43,353 bases of DNA from Fibrobacteria bacterium (lineage in GTDB: Bacteria > Fibrobacterota > Fibrobacteria > UBA11236). The first letter of the stretch is position 1, and each line of letters starts with the position of its first letter. Where the stretch lies: assembly GCA_021155885.1 (NCBI GenBank), contig JAJNBB010000022.1, forward strand, positions 1 to 43,353, in the 5' to 3' direction. The notes under the pieces are model-generated. The model saw only the letters and a list, made by a program, of their open reading frames with translations. It was not told where the DNA came from and searched no databases. The position numbers were made by a program, and so were the translations under genes. Shown here one piece after another: positions 22,512-31,379 of this stretch.

Positions 22512-23690
22512 CTACTTCCGGAACATGCTCAGATTCTTCTTGATGAAGACGCTTTGCTCGATAACCAAGGTCCGTTGCACGACCTCGTCGCATTGATACG
22601 GAAACATCAGGTTGGATAGGTCCGGGCAGCTCGGACAGTCGGTTGCCGCGGTGCGCAGGCAATAGTGCCGGCCTCCCGGCATGCGGATTTGCGGAAGGTT
22701 CATCGATTTGGAGAGCATGCGCTTGCTTAAGCCCAGGCAACTGTCCGTGCCGGCGAAGCCATCCGTGCGGTTGCTCAGATCGTCGTCGCCGCGCTGATCC
22801 AGCTCGGTGGAAGTGGTATGGCGAAGCCCGATGAAATGCCCCATTTCATGCGCGGCGGTGGTGGCGATCGCGCCGGCATCGGCGCCGTTTTGCACGCTGA
22901 GGACCACCTCGGAGCTTGCCAGGTCAAAGGCCTCGCGGGGAGCGAATCCCAGGATGACCTGGTTCGCATTGGACTGGCCGTCGATGGTGATTTTATTGAC
23001 CAGATAGAGATAGACCGTGTTCGCCGCGCGCGCCCCGCCCGGCCAGATGGTGGCGTCCCCGAAGTCCACGGTGAAGGCCGGGGATGAGTGTTCGACGATC
23101 TGGTAGGAGGTGTCGAGGATGATGCCTTCATCCCGGTAGATGGCCGCCAGTTCCTTCAGAAAGTCGCGGGCGAACGTTTTCTTCGCGGTCGTGTCGCTTA
23201 GCCCTGCCAAGGTGCGGATCATCATCAGTCGCACCTTGAGGGTGTCCGGCAGCCCGGAATCGGCGGAAACCAGGCGCACTTTGGCGGGCCGGGCGGCGGG
23301 TCCGCCGATCGAGGACCGGAGCCGGGCCAGATAAAGGTTGGCGGCGGTCGCGGTGGAATCCCGCACCGTGTAGGTTCGGGTGCTGCCCTGAGAAGTATCT
23401 TCCACGTTTTTCCACAGGCTGTAGACGTTACCGGAGGCGCGGAACATCTGCAGATAATCTCCCGCGGCAGCCCCCTCGACTTTGAGCGAGTATCTCTTTC
23501 CCGGTTGCATGACGAAGTACACGCCCGCGTCGATCAAGGTGGGTGGCAGGGAGTCGTTGGCCGCCGCGTCGTTCACGTAGGCCCGCCTCTGGTCGGTGCC
23601 GTCGTCGGGCCCCAGGTCGAGGGCGCCGCACGCCGTCAGCAGCAGGGCGAGGGGCAACAGGAAGGCGGACTTTTCAAGGCGTTGTTTCAT
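22512..23690 (-). CDS. Metzincin-type metalloprotease lipoprotein
   Basis: 392 residues from ATG 23690, which overlaps the stop of the upstream DUF4416 gene (ATGA). This start gives a lipoprotein signal (KSAFLLPLALLLTACG) with the acylated cysteine at about residue 22. The central region has the complete extended zinc motif HEMGHFIGLRH (HExxHxxGxxH), with LSNLMFP about 80 residues later as a plausible Met-turn. Four cysteines close to the C-terminus (CLRTAATDCPSCPD, YQC) could form disulfides. The region before the protease domain is beta-rich. It is predicted to be anchored in the outer or inner membrane as a zinc protease; target unknown. A longer in-frame reading upstream overlaps DUF4416 coding sequence and is rejected. 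Confidence 0.82.
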   Translation of the reverse strand: MKQRLEKSAFLLPLALLLTACGALDLGPDDGTDQRRAYVNDAAANDSLPPTLIDAGVYFVMQPGKRYSLKVEGAAAGDYLQMFRASGNVYSLWKNVEDTSQGSTRTYTVRDSTATAANLYLARLRSSIGGPAARPAKVRLVSADSGLPDTLKVRLMMIRTLAGLSDTTAKKTFARDFLKELAAIYRDEGIILDTSYQIVEHSSPAFTVDFGDATIWPGGARAANTVYLYLVNKITIDGQSNANQVILGFAPREAFDLASSEVVLSVQNGADAGAIATTAAHEMGHFIGLRHTTSTELDQRGDDDLSNRTDGFAGTDSCLGLSKRMLSKSMNLPQIRMPGGRHYCLRTAATDCPSCPDLSNLMFPYQCDEVVQRTLVIEQSVFIKKNLSMFRK

Positions 23691-24220
23691 CGGCGCATCT
23701 CGGCTTTTAATTTCTCCCGGATCACTCCGAGACTGGCATTGTAGCGGCCCGACCGGAAATCCGGAAAGGTCCACGGGGTCGGTTCAAAATCGCCCCTAGA
23801 ATATCCTAAAACCATGTCCGCCCAAACCCCTTCGCCCAAATAAATCTTGCGGGGCCCCGGCTTGAAGGAAGCCAGCACCAGCTTGTCGGGATCCAGGTAG
23901 CCTATGTCCAGGTTCCGGGTCCGCTTGCCTCCGAGACTCCGGGCTTCCTCCAGCGCGCGCGCGGCCGCCTTCCAGCGCGCAAGCTCTCCCGGGTCCGAAA
24001 GACCGCGAAAGGATGCGAATCCGCGATGCAAGGGGCCGCCCATTTCGGGAGCATAATACCCCCCGTCTTCAAAGGGCAGAAAGGGACCCCGGTAGTCGAT
24101 GGAGCCGAAAAGCCGCTCGAGCGCGGCGCAGAGATCCGGCTCCCAGACGGGCTCCGGAGTCAATAGTGCCAGCACTTTCTTGCAGGCGGGGGCCGGCGGG
24201 ATTTTTTTTTCGGGGGTCAT
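23687..24220 (-). CDS. DUF4416 family protein
   Basis: 177 residues from ATG 24220; longer readings only add a proline/arginine-rich leader. The chain follows the DUF4416 pattern: KVLALLTPEPVWEPDLCAAL near the start, DYRGPFLPFEDGGYYAPEMG, RTRNLDIGYLDPDKLVLAS, RKIYLGEGVWADMVLGYSRG and WTFPDFRSGRY at the end. The family is widespread in deep-branching anaerobes and has no known function. It overlaps the downstream metalloprotease gene by four bases, implying shared expression. A small GGGTTT/AAACCC palindrome lies at 24236-24248, just upstream of the start. Confidence 0.85.
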   Translation of the reverse strand: MTPEKKIPPAPACKKVLALLTPEPVWEPDLCAALERLFGSIDYRGPFLPFEDGGYYAPEMGGPLHRGFASFRGLSDPGELARWKAAARALEEARSLGGKRTRNLDIGYLDPDKLVLASFKPGPRKIYLGEGVWADMVLGYSRGDFEPTPWTFPDFRSGRYNASLGVIREKLKAEMRR

Positions 24221-24514
24221 CGGGGGCGTGTGAGGGGGTTTTAAACCCGGAAACGGTAGTATTTGCGGCGCGCGCGGACGGACCGGCGGCGGGATGCCGA
24301 AACTTAATTCCAATAATGACAGGGAGTTGCACGATCCGTTCCGGCGAAGAGCCCGCGCGGCGAGAACAGGCGGCATCATCCGCGACCCCTGTTCATGGGG
24401 CTTTCAGCGTTGTCGCCCCGGCAGAAACTTCGCGCCGCAAACGATCGGAAGACTTACATTATTTGGGCCGCAAGGCTGGGACCCGTTCCCACCACACATA
24501 ACAAAGGATTCTGC

Positions 24515-24814
24515 ATGGCAGACAAAAGCCTCACCCAAAGCGAAATCGTGACCCAGATCGCGACCGCCACCGAACTGACCAAGGTCCAGGTGCGTGGTTT
24601 CTTCGAAACCCTCTCCAAGCTCGCGTACAAGAACGCGAAGAACGGTTTCACCATTCCGGGTCTGGGCAAGCTCGTGCTCGTGAACCGCAAGGCTCGCGTC
24701 GGCCGCAACCCCGCCACGGGCGCGACGATCAAGATCCCCGCGAAGAAGGTCGTGAAGTTCCGCGTGGCCAAGGCCGCGAAGGACGCCATCGGCGGTCCCT
24801 CGAAGAAGAAGTAA
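24515..24814 (+). CDS. HU-family DNA-binding protein
   Basis: 99 residues from ATG 24515, chosen because AAAGGA at 24503-24508 is correctly spaced; upstream in-frame codons are not supported. The chain has the HU/IHF fold: an N-terminal helix pair (SLTQSEIVTQIATATELTKV), the dimer strand GLGKLVLVNRKARVGRNP, the DNA-binding arm NPATGATIKIPAKK and the closing helix VAKAAKDAI, with a short GGPSKKK tail. HU proteins bend and compact DNA. The DUF4416 gene is divergent from it across a 294-base gap that holds the promoters of both; I see no gene in that gap. A terminator follows. Confidence 0.95.
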   Translation: MADKSLTQSEIVTQIATATELTKVQVRGFFETLSKLAYKNAKNGFTIPGLGKLVLVNRKARVGRNPATGATIKIPAKKVVKFRVAKAAKDAIGGPSKKK

Positions 24815-24854
24815 GGTTCCCGGCGGGCTGGTCCCGCCATTCGACCTTGATCTG

Positions 24855-24888
24855 AAAAAAGGCGGGCTTCACGGCCCGCCTTTTTTTT
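24855..24888 (+). terminator. Terminator after the HU gene
   Basis: Six A, GGCGGGC, a six-base loop, GCCCGCC and a run of eight T. The comEC frame begins less than 80 bases later, so comEC needs its own promoter. Confidence 0.92.
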
Positions 24889-24962
24889 GCCGCCGGACCG
24901 TAACGCCTGAAAACGTGACGGTGATCACGACGCAGTTCGGGCAAAGCGGCTACGTTCCGCGC

Positions 24963-27386
24963 ATGGTTTCGTCCCCGAGGATCCGCGCCTGGAACGCCCT
25001 GCGCGACCACGCCGCGCTGCATCGCGGACTGTGGGTCGTCGCGCCCGTCTTCTGGGCCGCCTTCGCGGTCTTCCTCCACCCCGCCTGGGGCGCGGCGGGA
25101 TTCGCGCTGCATGCCCTTCTATGCCTGCCGCGCGCCAAGGCCCCGGCGATCCTGCTCCTGCTGGCGGGCCCGCTGCTGGCGGCGTGGTTCGCGGCCCGCG
25201 AGCCCACTTTGTCCCTTCCCCCGCTCCCCTTCCACGCCCCCGTGACGCCGGATCCGCGCGGCGCTCCGGCGCGCGCCTTCACCGGAACCGTGGAGACCTT
25301 TCCCGCCCCCACGGCGCAAGGCTTTTCCTTTCTGCTCAAGACGCGGGCCCTGTCCTATCGCGTGCTGCTCGAATCGGGGGAAGCCCCCGCCTGGGGATCC
25401 ACGGTGCGGCTCAAGGCCGTGCTCGAGGTCCCTTCCGCGCCGCCGAATCCGGGACAGCTGGACATGCGGCGCGTGCTCCGCGCGCAGGGCGCCTCGGCCA
25501 TGCTGCGCGCGGAGTCCTGGGTGGAGACCGCCCCGCCTCCCGCGTGGAAACCGGCGCTCTTGCGCGCGCGGGCCACGCTGAACGCAAGCTTCGCGCGCCA
25601 CGTTCCCCGCGCGGGCCTGCCCCTGCTGGAGGCCGCGCTTCTCAACAACGTGCGGAACGTCGCTCCCGAGACCCAGCAGGCCTTCCTGCGCAGCGGGATG
25701 CAGCACATCCTGGCGATCAGCGGGCAGCACATCGGCCTGCTCATCGCCTTTTTGCTTGCCCTCGCCCTGTGCATCCGCCTCCCGCGCAAGGCCGCGTTCG
25801 TGATCGCGGGGCTGCTGACCGCCGCCTACATCCCGCTGACGGGCGCGCCGGTCAGCGTCGTCCGCTCGGGATTGATGCTGGCCTGCCTCCTGCCCGGCGT
25901 GTTGCTGGAGCGCTCCTCGGCGGGCTTGCACGCCTTGTGCCTGACCGCCGCGCTCGACCTGTTGATCGACCCCTTCAACGTGCTGAACCTCGGTTTCCAG
26001 CTTTCCTACGGCGCCACCCTCGCGCTCATCCTGTGCTCCCGTCCCTCCGCGGCGCTCGCCCGGCGGCTGTTTCCGGGAGACCGCCTTCCCGGAAACACGG
26101 CGCGCGCGGTCTTCCAGATGATTTTTCTCAGCGTGATGGTGACGCTCTTCACCTACGCGCCGCTGGCCGCCTCGACGCACGCGCTCGCGCCGTGGGGCAT
26201 TCTCGGCAACCTGCTCACGGTGCCGGTGAGCAGCGTGATGCTGGTCGGCGGGCTATGCGTGTGGAGCCTGGACCTGCTTCTGCCCGCTCCCCTGGATTTT
26301 TTGGCGGGCTGGGCCGGCGCGGTCACCGGGCTCTCGGCGGTGCTGCTCGAGGGCTGCGTGTTTTTCCTGGCGCGCCTCCCGGGAGCGCTGCGCCCCATCG
26401 CCGATGCGCCGGGACCTTGGCTGGCGGCCTTCGGCGCGCTCAACCTGACCGCGGTCGCGCTGCTGCGCGCGGAAAAATTCCGGCTGGGATGCGCTGTCGC
26501 CGCGGCGCTGGCCGCCGCCGAATCGGCCCGCCCTTTTTTATCGAAACCCGGTCCGGGGGAAGCGCGCCTGACCTTTCTCGCCGTGGGCCACGGGGACGCC
26601 GCCGTGCTGGAACTGCCCGGCGCCGTGCTGCTGATCGATGCCGGGGATTCGCCGCGCATCGCCGAGCAAATCCTCCTTCCCTTTCTGCGCCATCGCGGCA
26701 TCACGCGTCTCGACGCCGTGCTGATCACGCACCCGGACCGCGACCATTATGGGGGGGCGGCCGCGTTGCTGGACGGCATCCCGGTCGGTTTCGTGCTCGG
26801 GCCTCCCGAGCCGGAGGAAAAATCCGCGTCATGGGATTGCCTGCGACGGCGGGCGAACGCGCGCGGCGTGGCCTGGAAGGAGGGCCGCGCCGGCCAGCGG
26901 GTCTACGCCGGGCCGGGCGTCGCGTTGTGGATGCTCGGTCCCGGGGAGTCGCTGGCCCATCCTTTAAGAGGAGGGAACAAGAACGACCGGTCGCTGGTGG
27001 CCTGGCTGCGGATCGACCGCGAACCGGGCGTGCTGTTCACCGGGGATATCGAGGCCGCGGGACAGCGCGCCCTGGCGGAAACCTGGCCGCTGTGGCGCGG
27101 CAGCTGGCTCAAGGCCCCGCATCACGGCAGCGACCGGACCACCTTGCCCTGTTTCAACGCCGCGGCGGCCGCTCCCCGCGCGGTGATTTCCTGCGGCGGA
27201 CGTCGCGGCTTTCCGGGCCCGCGCACCTTCCGGGAACTGCGCGCGGCGGGCGGGCGCGTCCAGATCACGAAGCGCGAGGGTGCCGTCATTTGGGAGTTTT
27301 CCGGGAGGTTCCCGCAGGTGTTCGGCGCGGCAGAACGGTTTTTAGGTTTGGGAGCATTCCACGCCGGTCGCCATAAGGGTAAATAA
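24963..27386 (+). CDS. comEC: ComEC-type DNA uptake channel with MBL domain
   Basis: 807 residues from ATG 24963; a GTG at 24915 would add 16 residues and cannot be excluded, and neither has a clear ribosome site. Domain order is complete: N-terminal membrane helices with a DUF4131/OB-like part (TGTVETFPAPTAQGFSFLL), the Competence membrane core (GMQHILAISGQHIGLLIAF, GAPVSVVRSGLML, NLGFQLSYGATLALIL), and a C-terminal metallo-beta-lactamase domain (LTFLAVGHGDAAVLELPG, HPDRDHYGG, LFTGDIE, KAPHHGSDRTT). ComEC carries single-stranded DNA across the inner membrane in transformation. No other competence gene is near. Its last codons and stop overlap the promoter-like element of the next gene. Confidence 0.93.
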   Translation: MVSSPRIRAWNALRDHAALHRGLWVVAPVFWAAFAVFLHPAWGAAGFALHALLCLPRAKAPAILLLLAGPLLAAWFAAREPTLSLPPLPFHAPVTPDPRGAPARAFTGTVETFPAPTAQGFSFLLKTRALSYRVLLESGEAPAWGSTVRLKAVLEVPSAPPNPGQLDMRRVLRAQGASAMLRAESWVETAPPPAWKPALLRARATLNASFARHVPRAGLPLLEAALLNNVRNVAPETQQAFLRSGMQHILAISGQHIGLLIAFLLALALCIRLPRKAAFVIAGLLTAAYIPLTGAPVSVVRSGLMLACLLPGVLLERSSAGLHALCLTAALDLLIDPFNVLNLGFQLSYGATLALILCSRPSAALARRLFPGDRLPGNTARAVFQMIFLSVMVTLFTYAPLAASTHALAPWGILGNLLTVPVSSVMLVGGLCVWSLDLLLPAPLDFLAGWAGAVTGLSAVLLEGCVFFLARLPGALRPIADAPGPWLAAFGALNLTAVALLRAEKFRLGCAVAAALAAAESARPFLSKPGPGEARLTFLAVGHGDAAVLELPGAVLLIDAGDSPRIAEQILLPFLRHRGITRLDAVLITHPDRDHYGGAAALLDGIPVGFVLGPPEPEEKSASWDCLRRRANARGVAWKEGRAGQRVYAGPGVALWMLGPGESLAHPLRGGNKNDRSLVAWLRIDREPGVLFTGDIEAAGQRALAETWPLWRGSWLKAPHHGSDRTTLPCFNAAAAAPRAVISCGGRRGFPGPRTFRELRAAGGRVQITKREGAVIWEFSGRFPQVFGAAERFLGLGAFHAGRHKGK
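27315..27337 (+). promoter_or_regulatory. Degenerate operator-like site before the first TIGR02147 gene
   Basis: CAGGTGTTCG (27315-27324) followed 17 bases later by AGAACG (27332-27337) and GTTTTT repeats the layout of the two clear sites at 30425 and 33897, at the same distance from a TAAATAAG element. It lies within comEC codons, which would restrict its sequence. The match is partial. Confidence 0.35.
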
Positions 27387-27387
27387 G
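27380..27387 (+). promoter_or_regulatory. TAAATAAG promoter-like element, pair 1
   Basis: The identical octamer precedes all three TIGR02147 genes, here 28 bases before the ATG. It overlaps the comEC stop codon. It probably serves as a -10 element (TAAATA); no -35 consensus is visible. Confidence 0.5.
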
Positions 27388-27415
27388 AGGCATGAAACAG
27401 GTTTCGGTTTAAAAG

Positions 27416-28291
27416 ATGACTGCCCCCGGCCACCCGGTCTCGGTTTTCCAGTTCCTGGACGCGCGCAAGTTTATGGCTGCGGCGTTCGAATTCGAGAAGG
27501 CCCGGAACCCCGTCTTTTCCCACCGCTATGTGGCCATGGGAATCGGCGCTAAATCTTCGGGATTTTTCAAGGACGTTCTGAACGGCCGCATCCGCCTGAG
27601 CCCCGCCCGCGCCATGAAGGTCGCGCGTATCTTCAAGCTCTCCAAGGAGGAGACGGATTATTTCGAGACGCTGGTCTTGTTCACCCAGGCCGAGACGGCC
27701 GAGGAAAAGGAGCATTACCTCGCGAAGATGACGGGCGGCCCGCTCGCGCGCCGCCACATCGTCCTGGAGGCCTTTCAACTGGAGTATTTCAAGCATTGGC
27801 ATTACGCGGCGGTGCGGGAGATGCTGGCCATCCACGACTTTCAGGGAGACTACACGCGCCTGGCGGCGCTGCTGGAGCCCCCCATCACGCCGGAAGAAGC
27901 CATGGACGCGGTGCAGCTGCTGCTAAAGCTCAAGCTGATCCGCAAGAACGCGCAGGGCCGCCTGAAGCGCGCGGACAAGGTGGTCAGCTCGGGCGCCCAA
28001 AGCGATCCCGAACGGATCAAGCCCGCGATCCGCGACAACCTGGCGCTCGCGCAACGCGCCCTCGACGCCTACCCCGCAGCCGTCCGCCCCTTCTCCTACC
28101 TCACCCTGAGCGTTTCCGAAACCTCGCTGGTTCCCATCCGCGAAAAACTCGGCCGCCTGCGCCAGGAGCTTTTGGAAATCGTCGCCGCCGACCAGCAAGT
28201 CGACCGGCTCTATCAGGTAAACTTCCAGATGTTCCCGCTTTCCAAATCCATGACGACCGTGAAACCCACTAAAACGGGAAAAGCTCCATGA
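27416..28291 (+). CDS. TIGR02147 family regulator, pair 1
   Basis: 291 residues. TIGR02147 (with the DUF4423 region) is a large paralogous family in Fibrobacter with a predicted DNA-binding N-terminus. Here residues 9-100 hold an HTH-like part (VSVFQFLDARKFM, SSGFFKDVLNGRIRLSPARA, FKLSKEETDYFETLVLFTQA). The C-terminal part has HWHYAAVREMLAI, LLLKLKLIRKNAQG and PFSYLTLSVSE, shared by all three paralogues in the window. No Shine-Dalgarno is clear. Its TGA overlaps the ATG of the lipoprotein gene (ATGA at 28288), so the two products are linked. A role as regulator of the adjoining gene is inference. Confidence 0.85.
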   Translation: MTAPGHPVSVFQFLDARKFMAAAFEFEKARNPVFSHRYVAMGIGAKSSGFFKDVLNGRIRLSPARAMKVARIFKLSKEETDYFETLVLFTQAETAEEKEHYLAKMTGGPLARRHIVLEAFQLEYFKHWHYAAVREMLAIHDFQGDYTRLAALLEPPITPEEAMDAVQLLLKLKLIRKNAQGRLKRADKVVSSGAQSDPERIKPAIRDNLALAQRALDAYPAAVRPFSYLTLSVSETSLVPIREKLGRLRQELLEIVAADQQVDRLYQVNFQMFPLSKSMTTVKPTKTGKAP

Positions 28292-30405
28292 AATTCCGCG
28301 GCTTACTGCTTGTGCCCCTCATGGCCTGTTTCCTGTTCCTGGGCAGTTGCGAATTCGGCTGGGCTCCGGGCGACGGCGGCGGGGGAACCGAAGGCCAGGG
28401 GGTTTCCTTGTCGGGCCGCCTCGTCACGGGAACGGGCGCGCCGCTGGCCGGCGCGATGGTTCGGATTTACCCGGTGGACTCCGCCGCGGTGGCCAAGGGC
28501 GCCGCCGAACTTTCGCAACTCGCCGCCTCGGCCAAGGCCGAATCCCTCCAGACGGACGCGAACGGAAAGTTCGTCTTTTCCTCGCTCGAGAAAGGCACCT
28601 ACGACCTGATCGCCACGGGCCGTCAAGGCGAGCAGTCCTTTTCCTTTATCCGCCGGAACCTGATCCTGGATAAAAACACCAACCTGGGCACCGATACCGT
28701 CCAAGCTTCGGGAAGCCTGCTTCTGCAAGTGCGCGTGGCGGGAGGCGGCCTGGTGGCCGGGGCCGTCTGCGAGATTTCCGGGACCCCGTGGACCGTTTAC
28801 AGCAACGATCAGGGAGAATGCACCTTCACGGGAGTGCCGCCGGGAACCTTCCGGGTCACGGTTCGGCACATTTCCTATCCCGGCGGCATGTCCCCCGACA
28901 TTACCGTGATCTCCGGAGGACAGGCCAACGGCGGCACGGTCGAATTGGGAGAAGAGCCCGATCCCGGTCCGGGACCGGGGCCCGGGCCAGGGCCCGGACC
29001 GGGCCCCGTGGACCCGCCCGATTCCGGGGCGGCCGGGACGCATTTCGCGTCGTTGCCTTCAACCGTGGCGCATTGGACGTTCAACGCCTACGAAACAGGC
29101 GCGATCCGGGACCAAAAAAACGGCTTCCATCTTACGCCTTCCGCCACGGGGGCCATTCCGGTCGCGGCCTCCCCCTTCGGCTCCGCCGCCGTCTTCGAAG
29201 GCACGTCCAAACGTTTCAGCCTGCCTTACAACGACAGCCTCAACATCGGAAGCACCGGCAGGCTTACCTACGAGGCGCGCATTTTCATGACCCAGTACCC
29301 CGCCACCTCGAACTGGAAAAGCCGGGTCGCGCTCGTGGGCATGTACGCGGGCATCCAGATGCAGGTGCATTCCGACGGCTCGCTTTACATGAAGGCCCAG
29401 AAAATGACCCCCTCCGCCACCTGGTACGATACCTTGCATACGGCTCCGGGGACTGTGCCCCTGAACCGTTGGGTGAACGTGGCCATCGCGGTGGACACGA
29501 CCGTGACGCCCAAGCAGGTTTATGCCTACGTCGACGGAGCGCCGGTCCAGATGTACGGTACCGCCACCGGGAATTCATTCCGGATCTATTCCGCGCCGTT
29601 TACGATCGGCGGCGATTCCCAGGACAACCAGACCTTCAACGGGAAGATCGACGAGGTCCGCGTTTCGAACGCCCTTGTCCTGGGACCGGGGCTTCCGCTC
29701 ACCCCGCTCATGCCACCGTCGGATTCGGTGACGCCGGGGCCCTCGAGCCCGGGCCTGCAGGCCAGCCAGGACACGCACGTCTGGGGCCCCTCGCCGGCCG
29801 GATCGGCGATCGCCAACACCAACGACAACCTGGGCAAGGCGGCCCACTTCTGCATCGGCGCCTACGACGTCAGCACCGTCCACCGCGGGCTGGTGCGCTT
29901 CGACATTCCCGCCGGAACCACGAGCGCCGGCATCACCAAGGCCACCCTCGTCCTGCATGTGCGCAACTGGCTTTCCAAGAACGTGCATACCGGAAATTTC
30001 CGCATCGACGCCCACCGCCTGCTCAAGGACTGGAAAGACGGAACGGGAACGGAGCTCGGCACGAAAAACTCCGCTAGCGTGGACGGCGCCACGGGCCGGG
30101 AGCGCTTCTGGGGAACGCAAAACGGCAGCGAGGACTGGAGCAGCCTGTTCATCGGCATCAACGGCACCGACGCGACGGCGACGCCCGCGGGAACCGATAC
30201 CCGGCCGGTCGGGTACATGGGCGCCTGGACGATCGACATCACCGACCTGGCGAAGTTCTGGGCCGACAACCCGTCGCAGAACTTCGGGGTCGTGCTGACC
30301 ACCGACATGCCCGTCTCGGATCCCCTGGTCGTGGACCTCCCGCACTTCCACGCGCGCGACGCGGCGGTGGCGGACTCGTTGAAACCCCGCTTGGTCCTGG
30401 AATAG
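28288..30405 (+). CDS. Modular surface lipoprotein with LamG and DNRLRE-like domains, pair 1
   Basis: 705 residues. Lipoprotein signal with FLFLGSC (cysteine at about residue 21), then the tag GTEGQGVSLSGRLV shared with the other two lipoproteins. Two carboxypeptidase-regulatory-like beta domains follow (about 35-130 and 140-220); the second has paired cysteines (GAVCEISG, GECTFTGVPPG). A glycine-proline repeat linker (about 226-240) leads to a LamG/concanavalin-like domain (VAHWTFNAYETGAIRDQ, FNGKIDEVRVSNALVLGPG). The C-terminal 230 residues resemble a DNRLRE domain (HRGLVRFDIPAGT, ATLVLHVRNW, WTIDITDLAKFW). Such modules bind glycans or other surface ligands. Likely anchored in the outer membrane and outward-facing. 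Confidence 0.82.
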   Translation: MKFRGLLLVPLMACFLFLGSCEFGWAPGDGGGGTEGQGVSLSGRLVTGTGAPLAGAMVRIYPVDSAAVAKGAAELSQLAASAKAESLQTDANGKFVFSSLEKGTYDLIATGRQGEQSFSFIRRNLILDKNTNLGTDTVQASGSLLLQVRVAGGGLVAGAVCEISGTPWTVYSNDQGECTFTGVPPGTFRVTVRHISYPGGMSPDITVISGGQANGGTVELGEEPDPGPGPGPGPGPGPGPVDPPDSGAAGTHFASLPSTVAHWTFNAYETGAIRDQKNGFHLTPSATGAIPVAASPFGSAAVFEGTSKRFSLPYNDSLNIGSTGRLTYEARIFMTQYPATSNWKSRVALVGMYAGIQMQVHSDGSLYMKAQKMTPSATWYDTLHTAPGTVPLNRWVNVAIAVDTTVTPKQVYAYVDGAPVQMYGTATGNSFRIYSAPFTIGGDSQDNQTFNGKIDEVRVSNALVLGPGLPLTPLMPPSDSVTPGPSSPGLQASQDTHVWGPSPAGSAIANTNDNLGKAAHFCIGAYDVSTVHRGLVRFDIPAGTTSAGITKATLVLHVRNWLSKNVHTGNFRIDAHRLLKDWKDGTGTELGTKNSASVDGATGRERFWGTQNGSEDWSSLFIGINGTDATATPAGTDTRPVGYMGAWTIDITDLAKFWADNPSQNFGVVLTTDMPVSDPLVVDLPHFHARDAAVADSLKPRLVLE
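28963..29007 (+). repeat. Glycine-proline codon repeat (linker)
   Basis: CCGGGx-type hexamers encode PGPGPG repeats between the regulatory-like and LamG domains. The DNA is itself a GC microsatellite prone to slippage, so copy number could vary between strains. Confidence 0.7.
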
Positions 30406-30424
30406 CCCCGGAAACCCGGTTTTT

Positions 30425-30447
30425 CGAACGTTCGGATTTTTCGAACG
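30425..30447 (+). promoter_or_regulatory. Operator-like palindrome plus half-site, pair 2
   Basis: Perfect palindrome CGAACGTTCG (30425-30434), spacer GATTTTT, half-site CGAACG (30442-30447), then ATTTTTC. It lies 64 bases before the TAAATAAG element. The same layout at 33897 has matched base changes in all three half-sites. It is probably the binding site of a regulator, most simply the TIGR02147 protein encoded next to it. Confidence 0.6.
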
Positions 30448-30488
30448 ATTTTTCGGGAAAATTTCGCCGCGCGCGCGCTCCGGGGAAC

Positions 30489-30496
30489 TAAATAAG
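30489..30496 (+). promoter_or_regulatory. TAAATAAG promoter-like element, pair 2
   Basis: The octamer lies 28 bases before the ATG at 30525. A small GGGAA/TTCCC hairpin with another AACGTT core (30497-30511) follows it in the presumed leader. Confidence 0.55.
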
Positions 30497-30524
30497 GGGA
30501 AAACGTTCCCTTTTTCGGTCCGGC

Positions 30525-31379
30525 ATGTCGAACACCTCACGCATCTCCGTTTTCCAATATCTCGATGCGCGGGAGTTTCTGGAGCATCTCTACGCCCAGG
30601 AAAAGCGGACCAACCCCGCCATGTCGCACCGCTTCATCGCGAAGGCGATGAACGCCCGCTCCTCCAGTTTCTTCAAGGACGTGCTGTCGGCCCGGATCCG
30701 CGTCAGCCCCTCGCGGGCGCGCGCCTTCTCGAAGCTGTTCAAGCTGGACGCCCGGGAGGCGGAATACTTCGACAACCTGGTCTTGTACACCCAGGCGGAG
30801 ACCCACGAGGAAAAAAAACAGTGGCTCAAAAAGCTCGTGAAGGAGCTTCCCCCCGGCAGCCGGACCTTGCTGAAATCGTTCCAGATGGAATATTTCAAAA
30901 AATGGTACTACGCCGCGGTCCGCGAGCTGTTCGCGCTGGAGGATTTCGCCGGCGATCCCGAGCGCCTCGCCCGCACGCTGCGCCCGCCCATCAAGCCGTC
31001 GGAGGCGCGGGACGCGATCAGCCTGCTGATCCGCCTCAAGCTGATCCGGAAGACTTCCCAGGGAGGCTACCGGAAGGTCGACAGCGTGGTGAGCTCCGGC
31101 TATGACCCCGATCCCGCCGTGATGCGCGGCGTGATCGCCGACAATCTCGAACTGGGACGCCGCGCCCTGGACGCCTACCCGCCGAAGACCCGGCCCTTTT
31201 CCTACCTCACCCTCAGCGTTTCGGAAACGTCCTTCGAAAGGATCCGGGACAAGATCCGGACTTTCCGGAAGGAACTGCTGGAAATCGCGGTGGAGGAAGG
31301 GCAGGCCGACCGGCTCTATCAAATGAACCTGCAGTTTTTTCCGTTATCCGAAACCGTCAAGCGGGGCAAAAAAAAATGA
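30525..31379 (+). CDS. TIGR02147 family regulator, pair 2
   Basis: 284 residues, same architecture as its paralogues. N-terminal DNA-binding-like part: ISVFQYLDAREFLEHLY, SSSFFKDVLSARIRVSPSRA, FKLDAREAEYFDNLVLYTQA. C-terminal part: KKWYYAAVRELFAL, LLIRLKLIRKTSQGG, RPFSYLTLSVSET and RLYQMNLQFFPLSE. The most variable stretch between paralogues is at the presumed recognition segment (around residues 25-60), as expected if each reads its own operator. No Shine-Dalgarno is visible 5-12 bases before the ATG. The stop overlaps the next lipoprotein start (ATGA at 31376). Its upstream region holds the clear operator at 30425. Confidence 0.87.
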   Translation: MSNTSRISVFQYLDAREFLEHLYAQEKRTNPAMSHRFIAKAMNARSSSFFKDVLSARIRVSPSRARAFSKLFKLDAREAEYFDNLVLYTQAETHEEKKQWLKKLVKELPPGSRTLLKSFQMEYFKKWYYAAVRELFALEDFAGDPERLARTLRPPIKPSEARDAISLLIRLKLIRKTSQGGYRKVDSVVSSGYDPDPAVMRGVIADNLELGRRALDAYPPKTRPFSYLTLSVSETSFERIRDKIRTFRKELLEIAVEEGQADRLYQMNLQFFPLSETVKRGKKK

